Below are positions 45,101 through 58,080 of a DNA stretch of 64,000 bases, one piece after another (within the stretch, counting starts at the first letter, position 1; each line of letters opens with the position of its first letter). Source of the DNA: UBA2988 sp965237965 (GTDB lineage: Bacteria; Gemmatimonadota; Gemmatimonadetes; Longimicrobiales; Gaopeijiaceae). The notes beneath the pieces are model-generated. The model saw nothing but the letters and a program-made list of their open reading frames with translations, searched no databases and was not told the DNA's origin. The stretch spans positions 558,001 through 622,000 of the forward strand of contig CBDEGT010000003.1 in NCBI GenBank assembly GCA_965237965.1, read 5' to 3'. The translations under genes and the position numbers were made by a program.

Positions 45101-48100
45101 GAGCGAGGTAGCGTGATGCGGGCCCCAGCTCGACCACGTAGCGCAGGTGTCGCTCGGTCAGCTCAAGGTTGCCGTTTCCATCCAAATCCTCGCTATCCCT
45201 TCGACCGTTCGCACGCGTGCAGTCGGCGCGAGCGTTACCGATCGGGTAGAGAGCCTGCGGCATGGTGCGGCAATCCTCACCCCAGACGCCCAGACGATCC
45301 GTGACATCGCTCCAGATCTCACCGCGCGCCGGGTCGGCCTCCTGATCGAGCAGCCCGAGCCCCCACGGAACCCCGGAGAGCTTGATTCCCTGGGTGCTCC
45401 CCGCGAGGTCGACGAAGAATGCGTCCTCGCTCACTCGACCCAGGTCGAGGACGAGGGTAAGTCCGTTGCCACCCGAAGCGTAGAACTCGAGATACTCCGT
45501 CTTGGTCAAGTCGAGGCCGGTGCTGCTGAGCGGGGTCGTGATCGAACGCCAGCGCGGCGGTCCCCCAACGGCACCGCTGCCCCCGTCGAACGTGATCAGT
45601 AGCCCAGCCTCGCGGATCTGGCTCCCCGCGACCCTGATCTGACGGTCGATCTCGTGCTGCGGCACGAACCCTTCGTGGACCCCGCTACTGTCCCCGTTGA
45701 CGGTCTGGATGATCCAGGAGTGCTGCCAAACCAGCGGCGCGGCGTTCGCTGGTGCGGGCGCGCCGGGCAGGAGCGCCTCGGCGCCCACGCTGCTCTCGGG
45801 CGCGCTCCCGAGCTTCCAGTCGTGGGCGAGCAGCGAAAGCGGTAGGGTCGACGTCGCGTCGAAGTCGTCAAGGAAGACGTCCCCGCGCGTGTTCGGATTG
45901 GGAAGCGATACGGCGACCTCTCCGCCGAGAGACATCACCGATCCGCCCTCGCTTCGCAGCCCCGGAACGCGCTCGATCCACCGGTCCAACCACTGAACAT
46001 CCGCCCGATAGCGGCCGTTCAACCCGCCCAGCCCGATCGCTCCCGGCTCGACACCAAGCTGCGGGCGATTGACGAGCGTCTGTTCGCTCCTGTAGAGGCC
46101 GACCACGTCGAGCGAGCCTCGATCACCGAAGGAGTAGGTCGCGCGCGCCCCGGCTACGGAGGTAGGAGCGGTACGGAAGATCTGCTTCTGCTCCCAGGTG
46201 GCTCGGATCGCTCCCTCGGGATCGGCCCCGAAGAGGGTCTCCGCGTCCCTGAGCGTCACCTGGCCCACGTCGTAGTCGATGTCGTAATCGGTTCCGCGCA
46301 AAAGCAGTCGATCGCCGAGCGAGATGCGCTCGCTTCCGTCCCGGATCCCAAACGCACCAAGGGAGAACGACGAGATCAATCCCTCACTACGGACGCGGTA
46401 AGGAATGGTGAGACGAAAGACCCCTCGGTTGTCACGTTCGAACGGGTCGGGGGCCTCGTAGATCCGTCCGTTGGCGTCGGCGCCGAGGATCTGGGCGGTT
46501 TCAGCATCGGACAAGCGGAGCGACGGCAGCGGAGGTGGCTCACGGAAAGGACGGAGCGTCGGGAAAACGATGAAGGTTCCGGTGACCGGCGGCTGTTCAT
46601 CGAAGAGGTCCCGGGCAGGACGGTATACGTGTGCCGGATCGATGCGGTCGAGCGGTGACTCCTCGTCCAACCCAAACAACCGGAGAAACGATATGTCCCC
46701 CCCCCCGAGAGCCCGGGCAAAAGTGCGTCCCGCGCTGCGCTCCCCCAGCGAAATGGTGAGGTCCACCGTGCCCGGCTCCACGTCCGCAGAGCCGGATACC
46801 CGGTAGATGTTGTGCATCTCGAGTTCCCAGGTGGGGCGACCGGGCTGGTGGTGGGCGGTGGAGGCCTTGAGCAGCTGAAGGCGAGGCCGTCCGCCGCTCA
46901 CGTGAACACGCTCCGGGTTGTAGGTGCCGACCGTGTCGCCCGCCGCGGTGACGTAGGTCACGGCGAGCATCTCGTCGGGGGCAAGCGGATTGCGGAGCGC
47001 TACCCACAACCCACTCGGGTGGACGAAGTAGTCGAGCCCGGATTGGAGGTAGCGGAACCACCCGGACTCGAGCACCGTGTCGGCTCCGAGTCCGGCCACT
47101 GCGTCGGCCTGGATGAACCCCTCCACCTGGTTGCGCAGCACGGGGTCGTTCTCGAAGCGGTAGAGCTGGATCGGCTCGGGTCCGGGGGCCATGAACGGAC
47201 TCGCAATCGACGGATCGAGTGCCAGAACGTCCACATGCGGATACTCCGCCAGTTCTCGGGGATCGAACAGGAAGAAGAACTGCCGCCGCACGTAATCCGC
47301 ATCGTCGAGCACCAGCGTGTCCTCCTGGACGAAGCCGCGCTCCGATCCGACGCCGGTAAGACGGAACTCGCGCGAGGAGAGATCTCCCTTCTGCTCGGCC
47401 CAAACCGCCAGGAAGTCGAGCGGGCCCATCTGGCCTTCGGCCTGGAAGCCGAAGTTCCCGGCCGGCAGCCCCTGTGTGAGAAAGCGCGACGCTGGCAACT
47501 CGAAATTGACGTCGCCCACGTCCAGGCGACGGATGATCGCGTCCTCGCCGCCGAGATAGCGGACGTTGATGGTGTTGGCGGCCTCGAATTCCCGCATCTG
47601 GTCGTAGTCGACTTCGACATGGATCCGCTCCGAGATCGTACCGCCGAGCCGGACGCTGAAGCGCAACTCGGGCTCGAGGCGCGGCACCAGGGTGGGGCTG
47701 CAGCTCTGGCGCAACCGCTGCTCGCACGGCCGAAAACGGCTCCAGTCCCCACCCAGCTCCGTGCGGCCGACCACCCGCATTCCCAACCCCGTCGTGCCGG
47801 GCAGCCGGTCGGCGAGTTCGACCCCCGAGCCGGTCTCATCGACTGCAAGACCCTCGGCCGTCGACCCCTCGTCCCCCGACGGGGGCCCCGGACCCCGGAG
47901 CGCAAACGGGCGTGGGTCGGCGCCTAGGGACTCGAGCCGCGCCTCGGCCAGCCGGGCGAAGCCGCCCGGGGTCCAGCCAGGGGTCGAGAGAGCCGGATAT
48001 AGGGAAGTTCGGAATCGGCCAGGGGAGCGGAAGCCGGGCCAGCCCGATCCGCACCGTGGGCGCGGTGTCGGTCTGGAAGGCGACAGAACGCAGGATCGTG

Positions 48101-48228
48101 TCGGCCACTGCGGGTGCCGACACCCATGGGCCGTGGCCCCACCCCACCGCCCGGTGACCGACCGGAGAGAGGGTCGGGCTCAGGGCGGCCGGGAGCGTTC
48201 CGGCGAGCATCAGCAGCGCGAACCGCAC
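42162..48228 (-). CDS. sprA: SprA-like giant outer-membrane protein, one frameshift
   Basis: The reconstructed product is ~2021 aa from GTG 48228, with signal-like MRFALLMLAGTLPAAL. The first frame reads to ISGSLDPWLDPG, then one extra C in the run at 47968-47971 shifts it; the second frame resumes GFARLAEARLESLGADPRP and runs to the end. SprA-type blocks seen: VDYDQMREFEAANTINVRYLG, LPNPNTRGDVFLDDFDATSTLPLSLLAHDWKL, YLEFYASGGNGLTLVLDLGRVSEDAFFVDL and EDLDGNGNLELTE. The last third is amphipathic beta-strand, ending with a Phe-containing barrel-like C-terminus. SprA is the outer-membrane pore of type IX secretion in Bacteroidota. Confidence 0.85.
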
Positions 48229-48424
48229 TTGGCAGATCCCTCGGGGGGCGTCGGGCGCAGGGGGACGGAGGCGCGCGGCCGGGACCGGGGGCGGAGGCTC
48301 GGGTGTACCGACCGCGACGCGCGTTCACACGAGGAAACACGCGTTCCTCTAAGGTGGCACTCCGGGCCAGACACGAAAACCCTTCCCCCCTTCTCGCACC
48401 GCAGCGCGTCGGGGGAGGATCGCG

Positions 48425-49864
48425 ATGGGAATCCTCACACGCTATCTGATCCGGGCTCACATCGGCCCGTTCCTATTTTCCCTGACCGCGATCACGGGAC
48501 TTCTCTTCCTCAATGCGGTCGCGCAGCGGCTCGAGGACTTGACCGGCAAGGGCCTCGGGTGGCGCACCATCGTCGAGTTCATGGTGCTGTCGCTGCCCCA
48601 CACGGTCGCTCTGACCCTGCCGATGGCGACCCTGGTGTCCGTGCTGTACGCATTCAGCGAGTTGGCCGTGCACAACGAGTTCACTGCTATCAGGGCAGGG
48701 GGCGTCAGCCCGCAACGGCTGATCGTTCCCCTGCTCGGGGTCGGGATCGTGCTCGCCCAGCTGATGTTTGTCTTCAACGACCGGGTGCTGCCGGAGGCCA
48801 ACCACCAACTCAAGAACCTGCTCGTCGATCTGGGCCGGAAGAGTCCCACGTTCGAACTCCGCGAGCAGGTCGTAAACGAGATCGCTTCAGCCGACGGGTT
48901 GGACCCCGTGTTTCTGACCGCGGACCGCATCGATAGCGGGAGCAATGAGCTGCAGGAGGTCGTCATCTACGACGCCGAGGACAACGGCGGCCATCGCACG
49001 ACGTACGCCAAACACGGCACGATGGCGTTCAACGCCGCTCGGACGGACCTCTTCCTGACCCTCCGGGACGGCGTCGTGCTGGAGACGGACCCCGACCGCC
49101 CGGGGTCCTTCCGACAGCTCTACTTCACGAAGCAGATCGTTCCGCTCCGTGGCATCGGCAACGAACTGGACAGGCGCTTGGGCGGGAGCGGACGGGGCGA
49201 GCGCGAGATGAGCACTGCGATGCTGCAGGAGCAGGTGGACCAGCGCCGCGACGAGCTCGACGACGTGTTGAGGCGAAGCCGCGACGAGGCACGGGCGCTC
49301 GTGCTGGAAGCGCTCGGACGAGAACGCGGCGACGGGGGGACGGCCGCGGAAAGCGTCGGACTGGGTGCGTCCGCTTTCGCGCCCCAGAGACTCGTCCCGG
49401 GCGACGTTACGCGGACGGATCCGCTCACAGAGCGGGCCATGCTGAGCGCCCGTGGGGTCGCAAGCCGTCTCGAGGCGGTCCAGGGGACGATCCGGCGCCA
49501 CCAAGTCGAGATCCACAAGAAGTACGCGCTCTCGTTCGCTTGCGTCGTATTCGTTCTGCTGGGCGCTCCGCTCGCGGTACGCTACCCGCGCGGCGGTCTC
49601 GGTCTGGTGATTGCGGCGTCCTCGGCGATCTTCGCGATCTCGTGGACAGGCCTGATCGGCGGCGAGAACCTCGCGGACCGCGGGCTCGCGCCGCCGTGGC
49701 TCGCGATGTGGACTCCCAACCTGATCTTCTTTGTGCTTGGACTCTACTTCGTGGGGCGGATGGGCCGGGAAGCCGCGACGATGCGTGGTGGCGGTTGGGA
49801 GGATCTGCTCTGGTCGGTCCGCTCCAAGCTCGATCGCCTGCTGCGCAGGGCGCACGTCGCCTGA
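48425..49864 (+). CDS. lptF: LPS export permease LptF (YjgP/YjgQ family)
   Basis: 479 aa from ATG 48425, behind GGGGGAGGA. Helices 1-3 (PFLFSLTAITGLLFLNAV, LPHTVALTLPMATLVSVLYAF, IVPLLGVGIVLAQLMFVF) and three at the C-terminus bracket a periplasmic beta-jellyroll. A charged coiled insertion of ~90 residues (REMSTAMLQEQVDQRRDELDDVL onwards) is longer than in proteobacterial LptF. It forms the inner-membrane part of the LPS exporter with LptB and LptG. The stop overlaps lptG (TGATG). It diverges from sprA. Confidence 0.88.
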   Translation: MGILTRYLIRAHIGPFLFSLTAITGLLFLNAVAQRLEDLTGKGLGWRTIVEFMVLSLPHTVALTLPMATLVSVLYAFSELAVHNEFTAIRAGGVSPQRLIVPLLGVGIVLAQLMFVFNDRVLPEANHQLKNLLVDLGRKSPTFELREQVVNEIASADGLDPVFLTADRIDSGSNELQEVVIYDAEDNGGHRTTYAKHGTMAFNAARTDLFLTLRDGVVLETDPDRPGSFRQLYFTKQIVPLRGIGNELDRRLGGSGRGEREMSTAMLQEQVDQRRDELDDVLRRSRDEARALVLEALGRERGDGGTAAESVGLGASAFAPQRLVPGDVTRTDPLTERAMLSARGVASRLEAVQGTIRRHQVEIHKKYALSFACVVFVLLGAPLAVRYPRGGLGLVIAASSAIFAISWTGLIGGENLADRGLAPPWLAMWTPNLIFFVLGLYFVGRMGREAATMRGGGWEDLLWSVRSKLDRLLRRAHVA

Positions 49865-50929
49865 TGCGCATTCTCGACCGGCTGGTATTCGGGACGTTCG
49901 TGCGGCTCTTCCTGGTCTCGCTGCTCGCCACGCCGCCGCTCTTCATCCTTGGTGACGTGACGGAGAACCTCGATCGCTATTTGGACAGGGGGCTCGACAG
50001 CACACAGGTCGCTCTGGCCTACGTCTGGATGCTCCCTCTCTACGTTCAATGGTCGTTCCCGATCGCGGCGCTGATCGCCGCGGTGTTCACGGTCCACAAC
50101 ATGACCCTGCACCACGAAGTGGTGGCGGCCAAGGCGGGGCGGAATCAGCTTCCATCGCCTGATCCGACCGGTGCTGGCCGGCGGCGCGTTGCTGATGGTG
50201 GTGGCGCTGGGCCTGTCCGAGGCTGCACCCCATGCCTGGCGGCACGCCAACGACATCCTGCAGAACGAACCGGCCCGAGTCTGGCGCACCGACTTCGTTT
50301 ACCAGACCGAGAGCGGACTCGCGATCTCCGCCCGACGCCTCACGGTGGACGAACGGCGCATGAGAGGCGTCGTGCTGGTCCGCCGTGACGAAAGCGGGCT
50401 GCCCACCCTCCACGTGGAAGCCGCTGACGCCGGCTGGCGCGACGGAGAAGGGTGGACGTTCTTCACCGGACATCTGCGCTTCGTTGAGGGACGCGATACG
50501 GTACGATCGTACGAGTTCGGGAAGCTCCGACTCGCCGGCCTGGACGAACGGCCCGTCGATCTACTGGAGGAGCCGCGCGAACACGAGGAGATGACCTATG
50601 CCGAGCTCGATCGACTCGCGGCGATCATTCAGCGCTCTGGAGGCCAGCCCCACAAACTACTGGTCAAGAAGGAGCAGAAGCTCTCGATTCCCGTGGCGAC
50701 GCTGATCATCATCCTCTTCGGCATTCCACTCGCCACCAGCTCGCGACGCGGGGGCACTGCCTACGGAATCGGCATCTCACTGGGCTCCACCCTCCTCTAC
50801 CTTGTTCTGCTCAAAGTCGCGGGCGGCTTCGGGGCGAGCGGTGCGCTGCCGCCGCTTTGGGCGGCCTGGCTGCCCAATCTGCTTTTCCTCACCGTCGGGA
50901 TGGCACTGCTCGTCCGGGTGCGCACGTAG
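49864..50929 (+). CDS. lptG: LPS export permease LptG, one frameshift
   Basis: The reconstructed product is ~354 aa. It begins MRILDRLVFGTFVRLFLVSLLATPPLFILGDV at 49864 and reads to HHEVVAAKAG. One extra G in the run at 50136-50139 then shifts the frame; deleting it gives GISFHRLIRPVLAGGALLMVVALGLSE, the normal LptG continuation, and the remainder runs to the TAG at 50929 with C-terminal helices LIIILFGIPLATSSRRGG and LLYLVLLKVAGGFGASG. The gene is essential in most outer-membrane bacteria, so a sequence error is the likeliest cause. Confidence 0.85.
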
Positions 50930-51035
50930 GGGTCCAAGTCGGACGTTCGCCCTCACCCGGAGGGCGCCGATGGTTCACAGCAACGGCCTGGCAACGGTGC
51001 GCCGGCAGGCTTCCGAGTCGAGACGACGAGATCGA

Positions 51036-51947
51036 TCAACGACCGGAGAGCGTCCGCACGAACCCCTCCGCGAGCTTCCCCGTCCCCACCTCCTGCACGG
51101 GCCCGCGCAGCACCACGTCGAGGTCCGGGCCCACACGCACCTGGACGCTGCCCCCCTCCATGCGTACCTCGATGGCACCAGGGGCCAGACGCCCCTGGGA
51201 GACCGCGGCGACAGCCGTCGCGCACGCGCTCGTGCCGGACGCTGTGGTGGGACCCACGCCCCGCTCCCAGATCAGGATGTCGAGGGTCGCCGGCTGCGTC
51301 GCTCGCACGAGCTGAACGTTCGTTCCATGGTCGAACGCCGGGTATGTCGCCAGAGCCGGCCCGATCCTATCGATTGTCGCGCGCGCGAAGGGACGCGCGA
51401 GCGTATCCGCGAAGACAACCGCGTGCGGGTTGCCCACCGAGACCGGAACCACGGGGACCCGTCCTTGCTCCGCGAGCGCAACGCACCCGTCGGAATCGAG
51501 CGCGTCGGCCCTGAGTCCGGCCTCTTGCGGGCCCACACCGGCCCTGCCCATCTCCACCTCCACGTCGTAGCGCCCCGTGGGGTCGCAGCCGTGGACCCTC
51601 ATCCGGATCCTGTCACCTCCCGACTCGACCTCGAAGGATCCGTCTCGTGCGCGGCCGCGACGGTGGAGGTACGCGGCGAGCACGCGCAATCCGTTACCGC
51701 TGCGCTCGAACTCCGAACCGTCGGGGTTGAACATCCGGAGCGGCACCGCTGTCGCGCCCTTGCTCCGCGAAACCGCCACGATTCCGTCTCCGCCAACCCC
51801 CTCATGGCGACTGCAGACACGTGCGATGGCCTCGGGCTCCGCCGGCCATTCCTCTCCCTGCTCGAAGACCAGGTAGTCGTTCCCCAGGCCGTGGGCTTTG
51901 TACCATTCGCGCGCCAGCGTTGGGCGCACGCCGAATTCGGGCGCCAT
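51036..51947 (-). CDS. DapF-family epimerase homologue with both catalytic Cys replaced by Ser
   Basis: 303 aa. The double DapF fold is complete: KAHGLGNDYLVFE, HEGVGGDGIVAV, MFNPDGSE, VGNPHAVVF, THGTN-like FDHGTNVQL and ERGVGPTTASGTSACATA. The two catalytic Cys of diaminopimelate epimerase (in xCGNGxR and xCGTGA) are Ser83 (RSGNGLR) and Ser237 (ASGTSA). The Cys at 242 is the non-catalytic one. Two-base acid/base epimerisation by thiols is therefore not possible as in DapF. Either a different activity or a Ser variant. It is convergent with lptG, 106 bp away. Confidence 0.8.
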   Translation of the reverse strand: MAPEFGVRPTLAREWYKAHGLGNDYLVFEQGEEWPAEPEAIARVCSRHEGVGGDGIVAVSRSKGATAVPLRMFNPDGSEFERSGNGLRVLAAYLHRRGRARDGSFEVESGGDRIRMRVHGCDPTGRYDVEVEMGRAGVGPQEAGLRADALDSDGCVALAEQGRVPVVPVSVGNPHAVVFADTLARPFARATIDRIGPALATYPAFDHGTNVQLVRATQPATLDILIWERGVGPTTASGTSACATAVAAVSQGRLAPGAIEVRMEGGSVQVRVGPDLDVVLRGPVQEVGTGKLAEGFVRTLSGR

Positions 51948-52253
51948 CGGTCTCCAGGTCGTGTCAAGGTCGGTCGAGCAGCTCGCACAAGCCTAGGGCT
52001 GGTGCGTCACAACCTCCAGCCCCTGAATCCTCCACTCCCACTTGGATTTCCAAAGCCCCTTTCCTACCTTTGCGGGGATAATTCGGTGATCCGGGGCGAT
52101 TTGCGGCGTATTGCGGCCCCGCGGCGGGACTCCATCTGGTCGGCCAGGTTCGGCGCTGGTCGGCCGAACGACGGCGATCCCGGGCGCGAACCTGCTAAAA
52201 GGCCACCGCCCCGGGGCTTTGCTACCGGGGCCTTTTCATTGGCGGTGCCCATC
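51948..52253 (+). promoter_or_regulatory. structured metH leader with intrinsic terminator hairpin
   Basis: GATAAT (52077-52082) is a possible -10. Hairpins: GGGCTGG/CCAGCCC (51996-52002 with 52016-52022), CTGG-TCGG-CCAG near 52140, and GTTCGGC/GCCGAAC (52148-52154 with 52163-52169). A terminator-like stem, CCCCGG/CCGGGG, extended by AAAAGG/CCTTTT (52197-52236), ends in TTTT just before the start. CACCGCC (52204-52210) can alternatively pair with GGCGGTG (52241-52247) next to the start. I matched it to no known SAM, SAH or cobalamin riboswitch core. Confidence 0.5.
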
Positions 52254-55200
52254 GTGACAGCTCGTACCGCGACCGGAGACCCTTCGGCCCAACCCGTCTG
52301 GCGGGAACTCCCGGCCGAAGCGCGCATCCGGCGGCTCCGGGAGGAACTGGACCGGCGCGTCCTCGTGCTGGATGGCGCGATGGGGACGATGGTCCAGTCC
52401 TACCGGCTGACCGAGGACGACTACCGCGGCGAACGATTCCGCGACCACCCCCACTCGCTCATGGGTGCGGGTGACCTACTCGCGCTCAGCCAACCGAAGG
52501 TGCTCGAGGAGATCCACCGCGCCTACCTCGACGCCGGTGCCGACATCATCGAAACCAACACCTTCGTCGCGACCCGGATCGCCCTTGCCGACTACGGTCT
52601 CCCGGAGCTCGCTCACGAAATCAATCGAACTGCAGCAAGCATCGCCCGTGCCGCCGCGGATGCGGTCGCGCATGTGACGGGCCAGCCCCGCTGGGTCGCA
52701 GGCTCGATCGGGCCGACCAACAAGTCCGCGTCCATCTCGCCCGACGTCAATGACCCGGGCGGGCGTAACATCACGTGGGAGGAGCTGGTCGCGGCGTACC
52801 GGGAGCAGGCGGAGGGACTCCTCGAGGGCGGGGCCGACCTCCTCTTCATCGAGACCATCTTCGACACGCTCAACGCCAAGGCCGCGCTCTATGCGATCGG
52901 TGGCTTGCTCGCCGAGCTCGGGCTCAAGACCCCGGTGATGGTGAGTGGCACGATCACGGATCTGTCCGGCCGAACCCTGACCGGCCAAACGGCCGAGGCG
53001 TGGTGGTACTCGATGCGGCACGGCGTGGCAGCCGCCTTCCCCGACGGCCGCACTCCCTGGCGGGTTCACGAGTCGTCGACCACCGGCGTTTTCTCGGTCG
53101 GGCTCAACTGCGCGCTCGGTGCCCAGCAGCTGCGGCAGCACGTCGTCGAGATCGCCGAGGTCGCCGACGTGTGGGTGACCTGCCACCCCAACGCCGGCCT
53201 CCCGAACGAGCTGGGCGGATACGACGAGACCCCTGCCGACATGGCCGCCGCGGCCCGCGAGTTCGCCGAGGCTGGGCTGGTCAACGTGATCGGGGGCTGT
53301 TGCGGCACGACGCCCGCCCACATCGCAACCATGGCCGAGGTGGTCGCGGGAGTCCCGCCCCGCCGAGTTCCCGAGCTGCCCATCCGGACCCGCCTGTCCG
53401 GTCTCGAGCCTCTGGTGATCGGTCCGGACTCGCTGTTCGTCAACGTTGGCGAACGCACCAACGTCACTGGCTCAGCGCGCTTCCGGAAGCTGATTCATGA
53501 GGGCGACCTGGCCACCGCAGTCGAGGTCGCGCGCCATCAGGTGGAGAGTGGGGCACAGGTCATCGACGTGAACATGGACGAAGGCCTGCTCGACTCGGTC
53601 GACGCGATGCGCACGTTCTTGAACCTGGTCGCCGCCGAGCCCGACGTGAGCCGCGTCCCGGTAATGGTCGACTCCTCTCGGTGGGAGGTAATCCGAGCGG
53701 GACTCCGCTGCGTGCAGGGCAAGGGGGTCGTGAACTCGATCTCCCTCAAAGAGGGCGAGGACGAGTACCGCCAGATCGCGCGTGACGTCCGCGCGCACGG
53801 CGCGGCGGTCGTCGTGATGGCGTTCGACGAGCACGGACAGGCGGATACGATCGAGCGCCGAGTGACCGTGCTCGAGCGTGCTCACCGGATCCTCGTGGAC
53901 GAACTGGGCTTCCCGGCAGAGGACGTGATCTTCGATCCCAACATTTTCGCAGTCGCCACCGGCATCGAAGAGCACGAGCGCTACGCCCTGGATTTTCTCG
54001 AGGCCGCCAGCCGTCTCCGCTCTGGCTTCCCGCACGCGCTTATCAGCGGAGGGCTAAGCAACCTTTCGTTTTCGTTCAGGGGGAGTCCGGCCGTACGGGA
54101 GGCGATGCACGCCGCGTTCTTGTACCACGCCATCAAGGCCGGGATGAGCATGGCGATCGTGAACGCGGGCGCCCTCCCGATCTACGACGAGATCCCGCCC
54201 GAGTTGCTGGAGGCGGTCGAAGACGTGCTGTTCGCTCGTAGACCCGACGCGACCGAACGGCTGACCCGGATCGCCGAGGGCCATCGCGGCAAGGAGACCC
54301 GGAGGGAGGAGGACCTGGCGTGGCGGCAGACGCCGGTCCGCGAGCGGATCGTACACGCGCTGGTTCAGGGCATCGACGAGTTCGTCGAGCAGGACGCGGA
54401 GGAGGCACGGCGCGCATCGGCACAGGCACTCAACGTGATCGAGGGACCTCTGATGGACGGCATGAACGTGGTCGGGGACCTGTTCGGATCCGGACGCATG
54501 TTCCTGCCCCAGGTGGTAAAGAGCGCGCGCGTGATGAAGAAGGCCGTCGCCTGGCTCACTCCGTATCTCGAGAAGGAGAAGGCCGACATGGGCGCCCATT
54601 CGGCTGGACGGATCCTGATGGCGACGGTAAAAGGCGATGTACACGACATCGGCAAGAACATTGTGGGCGTCGTACTCCAGTGTAACGGCTACGAAATCGT
54701 GGACCTCGGGGTGATGGTTCCAGTCGAGCGCATCCTTGACGAGGCGAGCTCGAACGCGGTGCACGCCATCGGTCTGTCGGGATTGATTACACCCTCGCTC
54801 GACCAGATGGTCAACGTGGCTCGCGAGATGGAGCGGCGCGGCGTTCGCCTCCCGCTGCTGATCGGCGGTGCCACGACCTCCAAGACCCACACCGCGGTAC
54901 GCATCGAGCCCGAGTACACCGGAGCGGTCGTTCATGTGCTGGACGCCTCACGCAGCGTCGGGGTCGTGGGCAGCCTGCTCGATCCCAAGCGGCGCGAAGC
55001 GTTCATGGAGACCACGCGCACCGAGTACAGGGCAGTTCGCGAACGACACGCTGCACGTCGGGAGAAAACGCTGCTCCTGCCCTACGAGGAGGCGGTGCGC
55101 CGCCGCCTGCACGTGGATTGGGAAGCGTACCGCCCGCCCCGACCTGCCCGGCCCGGAATCCACGTTTTCGATGAAGTGGACCTGCGCGAGCTGGTCGCCT

Positions 55201-56092
55201 ACATCGACTGGACGCCGTTCTTCCAGACCTGGGAGGTGGCTGGCAAATACCCCGAAATCCTGGAGGATGCGGTCGTAGGAGCGCAGGCGCGCGCGCTGCT
55301 CGCCGACGCGCAGACACTCCTCGAGCGCATGATCGATGAGCGCCGCCTCACCGCGCGCGCCGTCGTGGGGCTCTTCCCGGCCAACGCCGTGGGACCGGAC
55401 GAGGTCGCGGTGTGGACGGGCGAGAACCGCTCACAGCGCGTCGCCACGTTCCACTTTCTCCGGCAGCAGTTCGACAAGCCGGAGCGGCCCGACGTTTCGC
55501 TCGCTGACTTCGTCGCTCCGGCGGAGACCGGGGCGGAAGACTGGATCGGCGGCTTCGCCGTGACCGCGGGCGAGGGCCTCGACGTCTTCGTCGAAGAACT
55601 GGACGCCGCCCATGACGACTACAACGCCATCATGGCGCGCTCGCTCGCCGATCGGTTGGCCGAGGCACTAGCCGAGCGCATGCACGAGAAGGTGCGGTCC
55701 GAGCTGTGGGGCTACGCACCCGAGGAGCGGCTCGACAAGGGCGCGCTGATCGCCGAGCGCTACCGGGGTATCCGGCCCGCCCCGGGCTACCCAGCGTGCC
55801 CGGACCACACCGAGAAGCGCACGCTCTTCGCGCTGCTCGAGGCCGAACGCCGCGTCGGGATCCACCTGACCGAAAGCTGTGCCATGCTCCCGGGCGCATC
55901 GGTCTCGGGCTTCTATCTGGCCAACCCAGCGTCGCTCTACTTCGGGGTCGGACGGATCGGCGAGGATCAGGTGGAGGACTACGCCCGCCGCAAGGGCATG
56001 AGCATCGACGAGGTGGAGACGTGGCTGGCACCGGTACTCGCGTACGAGCGAACGCGGGAACCGGAGCAGTCTCCGCCTGAGCGCGCGTCGGC

Positions 56093-56096
<4 letters not shown>
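52254..56096 (+). CDS. metH: cobalamin-dependent methionine synthase
   Basis: 1280 aa from GTG 52254 (GTG 52245 is equally possible; neither has a strong ribosome site). Domains: homocysteine methyltransferase with LDGAMGTMVQSY and zinc Cys in GLNCALG and GGCCGTTP; pterin-binding from NVGERTNVTGSARF; cobalamin-binding with GDVHDIGKNIVGVVLQCNGY (axial His) and IGGATTSKTHTA; C-terminal SAM reactivation with PGYPACPDHTEK and ESCAMLPGASVSGFY. It methylates homocysteine from methyl-THF. Its stop overlaps the next gene (TTGA). Confidence 0.97.
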
Positions 56097-57991
<1,895 letters not shown>

Positions 57992-58080
57992 CCGGAACCG
58001 ACTTGGCCCTTCTGGCGGCGGAGCGCTCCGTGTCCCCGGACCTCATGCGGCTCGGTTTCACGAATCAAGGGGGGTAGGCC

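Noticed and set aside
51948..52253. A cobalamin, SAM or SAH riboswitch in the metH leader.
   Set aside because: No B12 box and no SAM-I or SAH core was recognised; only the hairpins and terminator are claimed.
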